Made by a program: the position numbers and the translations under genes | Part shown: positions 7,158 to 11,046 of the stretch, piece by piece | Position numbering within the stretch: the stretch's first letter is position 1 | Layout: the number at the start of each line of letters is the position of its first letter | Source: CAMDWQ01 sp964543965 | GTDB taxonomy: Bacteria > Omnitrophota > Gorgyraeia > 2-02-FULL-51-18 | Assembly (NCBI GenBank): GCA_964543965.1 | Contig: CAZJAX010000065.1 | Span: 1-11,046 of the forward strand | DNA length: 11,046 bases | Direction of reading: 5' to 3' | The notes under the pieces: model-generated | Database searches by the model: none | Seen by the model: only the letters and a program-made list of their open reading frames with translations | What the model was told of the DNA's origin: nothing

Positions 7158-7808
7158 ATGAATAAAGACTACTATCAGGTGCTGGGCGTTTCCGAAAAAG
7201 CGTCCTCTGACGACATCAAAAAAGCTTACCGCGCTCTGGCAAAGCAGTATCATCCGGATGCCAACCCCAACAACAAGAGTGCCGAAGAAAAATTTAAAGA
7301 GGTGTCCGAAGCTTATTACGTCCTGAGCGATGCCAAAAAGCGCTCCGAGTACGACGCGTTCAAGAGGTCCGGCTATTCGCAAGGCGGTTTCGGACGCGGG
7401 GGACAGGCGCGCGGCGGTTATCAGGGTTTCCAGGGCGCGCAGGGTTTTGATTTTGAAGAAGTGCTGAGAGCATTCCGCGGAGGGCAGGGCGGGGGCCGCA
7501 CGACGTTTCACGGAGGCATGCGGGGCTTCGAAGATATTTTCGGCGGTTTTCGGGGCGGCGGAGAGGACGAAGGGGATGAGGGGGTGCAGAAGATCTCCTC
7601 GGATGTCACCGCCAATCTAAGCATATCGAAGGCCCGCGCTCAGAAAGGCGGCGAGGTCAGCTTCGAGATCAAAGGGGGGCGGAAGATCACCGTGAAGATC
7701 CCGGCAGGCATCGAGTCCGGCAAAAAACTCAGGCTTTCAAGACAGGGAAAATTGTGCCCGTGCTGCGACCATCCGGGCGATTTGATCTTAACCATCAAAG
7801 TCGAATAG
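7158..7808 (+). CDS. Short DnaJ/CbpA-like J-domain protein with one C-terminal substrate-binding domain
   Basis: The 216 residues contain a J domain (1-68) with the HPD tripeptide (32-34) that stimulates DnaK ATPase. A Gly/Phe-rich linker (about 72-137, many GGF and GGY steps) follows, then one partial DnaJ C-terminal beta domain (about 147-216) with the block KITVKIPAGIESGKKLRL. The CXXCXGXG zinc domain, the second C-terminal domain and the dimerisation tail of DnaJ/CbpA are absent; those proteins are about 300-380 residues. The loop that normally reads like GQGEPGPxGGPPGDL here contains Cys200-Pro-Cys202-Cys203-Asp-His205 before PGDLILTIKV, a possible metal or redox site. The ATG is 2 nt after the HD-GYP stop. 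It is likely a cytosolic Hsp40 co-chaperone with a specialised client. J-domain identity is certain; the role is not. Confidence 0.9.
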   Translation: MNKDYYQVLGVSEKASSDDIKKAYRALAKQYHPDANPNNKSAEEKFKEVSEAYYVLSDAKKRSEYDAFKRSGYSQGGFGRGGQARGGYQGFQGAQGFDFEEVLRAFRGGQGGGRTTFHGGMRGFEDIFGGFRGGGEDEGDEGVQKISSDVTANLSISKARAQKGGEVSFEIKGGRKITVKIPAGIESGKKLRLSRQGKLCPCCDHPGDLILTIKVE

Positions 7809-7817
7809 GAGAAAAAA

Positions 7818-8609
7818 GTGAAGCTTGCTCATTTATCAGGTACGGCGGTCATGGTTTTCGCGCTGGCGGTCTCCGGATGCGGCGGCGCCAAAGAAGAAGC
7901 TAAGATCGAAGCACCCTCTGTGTCCGCCGCAGCTCCCGCAGCTGCAAAATCTGCGCCCGATCTTTCGAGTGCAGGCTCGCTTAAAGGGCGCGTGCTCTAT
8001 GAAGGTGAGGCCCCGGCGCCCAAAAAGATGCCGATCCAGGGCAACCCTGAGTGTGCCGTGCTTCATCAGGGCGGCAGCGTCCTTTCGGAGGAGCTGCTCG
8101 TGACCAACGGCGGCGTGGCCAATGCGTTCGTGTATGTCAAAGAAGGGCTTGAGGGTTATTCGTTTCCGGCTCCGTCGGCGCCCGTGACCATCACCAACAC
8201 TAAGTGCATTTATGCGCCCCACGTCTCGGGCGCGCAGGTGGGGCAGGACGTCACATTCCTGAACAACGACGCGACGCTTCACAACATCCACGCGTATCCC
8301 AAGTCCAATAAGGCGTTCAACCTGGGTCTCCCCATCGTGGGTATGAAGCAGACCAAGAAGTTCGCTCAGCCTGAAGTCATGGTGCCCCTCAAGTGTGATG
8401 TGCATCCGTGGATGATCGGCTATGTAGGGATCGTGGCGCACCCGTACTTCGCGGTGACGGACGCAGAGGGTCATTTCGACCTCCCGAACCTCCCCCCCGG
8501 CGAGTACACCGTCGAGGTTTGGCATGAAAAGCTGGGGACGCAGACGCAGAAAGTGCAGATCGCAGCGCAGGCGGCTGGGAGCGCGGACTTTAAGTACGCC
8601 GCCGCATAG
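7818..8609 (+). CDS. Cupredoxin-like lipoprotein with C-terminal carboxypeptidase-regulatory-like domain
   Basis: This 263-residue protein starts at GTG, 6 nt after TAGGAG (7806-7811). It has a lipoprotein signal peptide with lipobox VSGC, so Cys21 would be lipidated and the protein anchored outside the cytoplasmic membrane. An Ala/Pro-rich linker (30-50) leads to a beta-rich domain. LNNDATLHNIHAY (148-160) and LKCDVHPWMIGYV (191-203) give a His...Cys-x2-His-x2-Met set (His155 or His158, Cys193, His196, Met199), as in type 1 copper proteins. Residues about 212-250 (GHFDLPNLPPGEYTVEVWHE) look like a carboxypeptidase-regulatory-like beta sandwich. The likely role is periplasmic electron transfer or copper binding; redox partners are not identified. 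Similar two-part proteins occur near respiratory genes, which is general knowledge rather than something shown here. It is the last gene before the terminator. Confidence 0.82.
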   Translation: MKLAHLSGTAVMVFALAVSGCGGAKEEAKIEAPSVSAAAPAAAKSAPDLSSAGSLKGRVLYEGEAPAPKKMPIQGNPECAVLHQGGSVLSEELLVTNGGVANAFVYVKEGLEGYSFPAPSAPVTITNTKCIYAPHVSGAQVGQDVTFLNNDATLHNIHAYPKSNKAFNLGLPIVGMKQTKKFAQPEVMVPLKCDVHPWMIGYVGIVAHPYFAVTDAEGHFDLPNLPPGEYTVEVWHEKLGTQTQKVQIAAQAAGSADFKYAAA

Positions 8610-8624
8610 CGGACAACAGACAAT

Positions 8625-8660
8625 AAAAAACCCCGGAGCCTTAAAGCTCCGGGGTTTTTT
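8625..8660. terminator. Strong bidirectional intrinsic terminator
   Basis: CCCCGGAGC (8631-8639) pairs perfectly with GCTCCGGGG (8646-8654) around a 6-nt loop, CTTAAA. An A6 run precedes and a T6 run follows, extending the stem to 15 pairs and providing a U-tract on either strand. It sits between the convergent cupredoxin lipoprotein gene (stop at 8609) and the membrane protein gene (stop at 8675), so it should end both transcripts. Confidence 0.95.
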
Positions 8661-8674
8661 ATTTTAGGGCTTGA

Positions 8675-9310
8675 TTAGAAATTCGAGCCGACTTTCGGCG
8701 CGACTTTTTCAACCAGGTGCCACACGAGCGCGATGCTGATCACAATCATGACGAGCACGATCGTGAGGTTGAACACCGGCAGATGGCTTGCCGCGCCCAT
8801 GCAGAAAAGCATCGGCACGGAAAGGTAGGTGTTGATGCGGGAGGCCAGAAACGCTTTTTTCACGAGCGCCGCCATCTCGGCCGGAGACTCGCCCTTCTTG
8901 ACCCACGTGATGATATTTTTCTGGCCGGGCCAGATGATGAACCACACGTTGAACCACATGATGGTCCCGAGCGCGGCGCCGAGGCTGATCCACTGACCCC
9001 ATGTCGAGGTAAAGAGACCGCCGGGGCCGGTGAAGCCGCCGCCGTTCAGGTGGAGCTTCATGCCGATATAGAGCCATCCGGTGATGACCGTGATCATCGC
9101 GCCCCAGCGGAACCACCAGAGAGCGCGGGGCATGAGCTGCGGGACGACTTTTTTCTTGGTGTCCGCGTCCATGGTTTTGGCGAAGGTGCCGTTGACGAAA
9201 TTGAAGAAGTAGAGGTGGCCGATCCAGGTGATGCCGAAAATGAAATGCACCCAGCGGAGACCGAATAAAGTAAGCGTGACCCAATCCAGCGAGACCGAAA
9301 CTTCGGGCAT
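8675..9310 (-). CDS. Urate oxidase N-terminal (PuuD-like) family membrane protein without cytochrome c domain
   Basis: The protein has 211 residues when started at the ATG at 9310, which has AAGGAG at 9317-9322, 6 nt upstream. A longer frame from 9367 is less likely because it adds a polar N-terminus and lacks this signal. Hydrophobic segments lie near 12-37, 66-84, 105-127, 162-177 and 178-200, giving about five membrane helices. Family-like blocks are TWIGHLYFFNFVN (28-40), MPRALWWFRWGAMITVITGWLY (60-81), WGQWISLGAALGTIMWFN (104-121) and KAFLASRINTYLSVPMLFCMGAASH (152-176). His22, His32, His176 and His198 are possible metal or heme ligands. In PuuD this domain oxidises urate at the membrane and is fused to a C-terminal cytochrome c; here the protein ends after the last helix. 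No other purine-degradation gene is near, so urate as substrate is uncertain. It points toward the copper-site lipoprotein gene across a shared terminator. Confidence 0.82.
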   Translation of the reverse strand: MPEVSVSLDWVTLTLFGLRWVHFIFGITWIGHLYFFNFVNGTFAKTMDADTKKKVVPQLMPRALWWFRWGAMITVITGWLYIGMKLHLNGGGFTGPGGLFTSTWGQWISLGAALGTIMWFNVWFIIWPGQKNIITWVKKGESPAEMAALVKKAFLASRINTYLSVPMLFCMGAASHLPVFNLTIVLVMIVISIALVWHLVEKVAPKVGSNF

Positions 9311-9339
9311 AGAATTCTCCTTTTTAAATTCCTGGAAAG

Positions 9340-9367
9340 ATTCTATCATTATGAGAATGAGAATCAA
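9340..9367 (-). promoter_or_regulatory. Candidate promoter of the PuuD-like gene
   Basis: Read on the - strand, TTGATT (9367-9362) and TAGAAT (9345-9340) are separated by 16 nt. The -35 has four of six consensus bases and the -10 five of six. Transcription would start near 9333, leaving a leader of about 20-25 nt that holds the Shine-Dalgarno. The element overlaps the first codons of the divergent glycosylase gene. It was predicted by eye. Confidence 0.38.
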
Positions 9368-10187
9368 ACTAAAAACGGCGGATTTCGATCTCGAAAGGAC
9401 GCTCGACTCCGGTCAGGTGTTCGGTTTCGAGAAGAACGGCTCCGAGTACCGGGGCGACATCGGCGGGTCGAGCCTCGTTTTGTATCAAAAAGACCGCGAT
9501 CTTCACGCGGAGGCGGCCGGCCGCGTGCCCTCGGCCCGGGTCCTCGAGGACTATTTCGACTTGAAGCGCGACCTTTCGCCCGTCTACGCCGTCCTCGACG
9601 GGGAGGAAAAGCTCAGAATCACGCGCGATACTCTGGCGGGCCTCAGGCTCATCCGTCAGGATCCGTGGCAGGGGCTGGCGGGATTCATCCTTTCGTCGAA
9701 TAACAACGTGAAGCGCATCCAGCACATCTGGAAAAACATGACCGCTCACTTTAGCCGGCGCCGCAAAGACGGCAGGAGCGGTTTTCCCGATGCCGCGGAG
9801 ATCGCCGGGGGCGGGGAGCGCGTTTTGCGCGAGCTCGGACTCGGCTACCGCGCGCCTTTTCTCTGGGCCAGCTCCCAATTCATCGCGCACAATCCCCAAT
9901 GCCTCGACTTCATCCGCGAGGCCGACTACGAAAGCGCCCGTGAGCGCGTCATCGCGTTTCCGGGCATCGGACCCAAGGTGGCGGACTGCGTCCTCTTGTA
10001 CGCGTTTCAGAAATACGAGGCTTTCCCGGTCGACGTCTGGATACTCCGCGCGATGCGTAAGCTCTACTTCAACAACCGCCGGGTCTCCGAGGAGCGCGTG
10101 CACGCCTACGGTCAAAAACGCTGGAAGGAACACGCGGGGTACATTCAGCAGTATATTTTTCACGGTATCCGCACCGGAGTGATATAA
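9351..10187 (+). CDS. ogg: OGG1-type 8-oxoguanine DNA glycosylase/AP lyase
   Basis: This 278-residue protein matches the OGG1 family, which removes 8-oxoguanine opposite C and can cut the abasic strand. Its N-terminal OGG domain includes LDSGQVFGF (18-26, compare GQSFRW in human OGG1). The HhH-GPD domain has GFILSSNNNVKRI (111-123, nearly the human SSNNNIARI block), LGLGYRAPF (162-170), and the helix-hairpin-helix FPGIGPKVADC (203-213) with Lys209 as Schiff-base nucleophile. PVDVW follows with the catalytic Asp228. All key residues are intact and the length is typical. Two ATGs, at 9351 and 9357, are in frame; 9351 is preferred because GGAAAG (9334-9339) lies 11 nt upstream. The longer frame from 9228 would run inside the oppositely oriented membrane gene and is rejected. 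The next gene starts 1 nt after the stop, so the two are likely co-transcribed. Confidence 0.93.
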   Translation: MRMRIKLKTADFDLERTLDSGQVFGFEKNGSEYRGDIGGSSLVLYQKDRDLHAEAAGRVPSARVLEDYFDLKRDLSPVYAVLDGEEKLRITRDTLAGLRLIRQDPWQGLAGFILSSNNNVKRIQHIWKNMTAHFSRRRKDGRSGFPDAAEIAGGGERVLRELGLGYRAPFLWASSQFIAHNPQCLDFIREADYESARERVIAFPGIGPKVADCVLLYAFQKYEAFPVDVWILRAMRKLYFNNRRVSEERVHAYGQKRWKEHAGYIQQYIFHGIRTGVI

Positions 10188-10218
10188 AATGGATCCCATG
10201 GCCCAGGAGACGACCCGC

Positions 10219-11046
10219 ATGCGCAGAACCCGTTTGTCCGCTTTTTTTCTGATCGTCCCGCTTTTATTTCTGACGGCGCAGGCGCGCGCTGAGTTCGAGA
10301 TGCCGGATTGGCTCAAAAAGTCCGTCTCGGACGTAAAGGCCAAAACGTCGGAAGCCGTCGCGAGCATCCGCTCCAAGGTCAACAAAGACGAAGAATCCCC
10401 GCAAAAGATCTCCAAGAGAAACTCCGCCGTCATCACGCTCAAGAACGGCAACTCCATGAGCGGCAAGATCATCCGCCAAGACGACAAAGCGGTCGTGATT
10501 CTGTGGCAGGGCGGCGAGATCTCCATCGACCGCTCCGAGATCGCCTCCATCGAAGAAAACGCCGCGATCAAAGGCGGTCAAGGCATCATGACCGTCGAAA
10601 AGAAGGACGCCGCGTCCGGCCCTTTTGAGAACAGTCCTGTCGTGAGGCTCGCCAACGGCCAAGTCTTTGATGCGCGCATCACCGCCGCCGACGCTGACAA
10701 GCTGATCCTGAAGGAGACACTCAAAGAGGGCGGTTATATCGAAAACGAAGTGCAGAGGAGCAAGATCGAGACGCTCGAGTTTCGTCCGGTTACCGATGCG
10801 CGCAGCGCCGGCATAGAGTCGGGTCTGCGCTCGCGGTTTCCGAAAATGGCTCTGTATACGCTGGGCATGGTGACGCTTTTTACGGATTCGCAGGGATCGG
10901 CACAGACGGTCCTGAAGCAGATCATCCGCGACCAGATGATGGTCAACTACACCGAATTTCTCGATCTCGTCAAAGACCGCCGGCCGCAGGGTCAGATGTT
11001 CGTCGTCGTGTTCGACAAGATGAAAGACTATGAAGAGGCGGCGCGC
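10219..11046 (+). CDS. Exported protein of unknown function with two beta-rich repeats (cut by right edge)
   Basis: The frame stays open to the window end, giving at least 276 residues. I chose the ATG at 10219 because AGGAG lies at 10205-10209 and the protein then opens with a clean signal peptide, MRRTRLSAFF followed by a hydrophobic core and cleavage after ARA (residue 24). Earlier in-frame ATGs at 10189 (1 nt after the glycosylase stop) and 10198 are alternatives. After a Lys/Ser-rich helix (28-66) there are two related units, about 70-112 and 140-188. Each has the pattern V-x-L-x-NG-x5-I...I...R-S-(E/K)-I-x-(S/T)-(I/L)-E, so beta strands around an NG turn ending in an RSxI strand. The part from about 200 (GLRSRFPKMALYTLGMVTL) is different and may be helical. 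I do not recognise the family. It is probably periplasmic or envelope-associated. Confidence 0.8.
   Translation, partial: MRRTRLSAFFLIVPLLFLTAQARAEFEMPDWLKKSVSDVKAKTSEAVASIRSKVNKDEESPQKISKRNSAVITLKNGNSMSGKIIRQDDKAVVILWQGGEISIDRSEIASIEENAAIKGGQGIMTVEKKDAASGPFENSPVVRLANGQVFDARITAADADKLILKETLKEGGYIENEVQRSKIETLEFRPVTDARSAGIESGLRSRFPKMALYTLGMVTLFTDSQGSAQTVLKQIIRDQMMVNYTEFLDLVKDRRPQGQMFVVVFDKMKDYEEAAR

Noticed and set aside
8717..9268. A 183-codon + strand open frame opposite the PuuD-like gene.
   Set aside because: It is composed of charged low-complexity residues (His, Glu, Asp), a typical antisense image of a hydrophobic membrane protein.
9228..9350. An N-terminal extension of the DNA glycosylase to an ATG at 9228.
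   Set aside because: The extension lies inside the opposite-strand membrane protein gene, has no Shine-Dalgarno, and OGG1 homology begins after 9351.
9311..9367. A longer start for the PuuD-like protein at 9367.
   Set aside because: The ATG at 9310 has an optimal AAGGAG; the extra 19 residues are not family-like and would overlap the candidate promoter.
9369..10571. A 400-codon open frame on the - strand opposite the glycosylase and exported-protein genes.
   Set aside because: It is antisense to two well-supported genes, spans their junction, resembles no family I know, and long antisense frames are expected in GC-rich DNA with biased codons.
1..11046. tRNA or rRNA genes, CRISPR arrays, insertion sequences, toxin-antitoxin or phage-defence modules.
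   Set aside because: I saw no repeat-spacer pattern, transposase motif, cloverleaf or defence-gene signature; genes occupy nearly all the sequence.

Overview
The window is a gene-dense, GC-rich bacterial chromosome segment with about a dozen genes. All are on the + strand except one. No RNA gene, CRISPR array, insertion sequence or phage gene was seen. A lipoprotein signal (lipobox), an exported protein, HD-GYP signalling and a DUF3536-type GH57 enzyme suggest a Gram-negative organism. The mix (stand-alone LuxE/LuxC pair, GH57-DUF3536, LacD-type aldolase, OGG1-type glycosylase, stand-alone urate-oxidase-N membrane protein) is what I would expect from a poorly cultivated lineage such as Elusimicrobiota, Omnitrophota or a deltaproteobacterial relative. 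That placement is low-confidence inference.

Region A (1-5174) is a tightly packed + strand run. It holds the 3' end of gltD (glutamate synthase small subunit), a LuxE-family acyl-protein synthetase, a LuxC-family acyl-CoA reductase, a GH57/DUF3536 glycoside hydrolase and ychF. Junctions are 8 nt apart, 8 nt overlapping, 4 nt apart and 4 nt overlapping, so one transcript with translational coupling is likely. The LuxE/LuxC pair should turn a carboxylic acid into an aldehyde. No luciferase or LuxD thioesterase is present.

Region B (5175-8660) starts with the only sizeable gap on this strand, about 109 nt with a plausible promoter. It continues with a LacD-type class I aldolase, an HD-GYP phosphodiesterase, a J-domain protein with an unusual Cys cluster and a cupredoxin-like lipoprotein, with gaps of 12, 2 and 9 nt. 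It ends at a strong hairpin terminator that can act in both directions.

Region C (8661-11046) has one - strand gene, a five-helix membrane protein of the urate oxidase N-terminal (PuuD) family without the usual cytochrome c domain. It converges on the terminator. A 40-nt gap separates it from a divergent OGG1-type 8-oxoguanine DNA glycosylase. One nucleotide after that gene an exported protein of unknown function begins; it contains two copies of a beta-rich repeat and runs off the right edge.

There is no single obvious new 'system'. The best leads are the lux-like aldehyde pair, the cytochrome-less PuuD homologue facing a copper-site lipoprotein, the J-protein with its CPCC cluster, and the unknown exported repeat protein.
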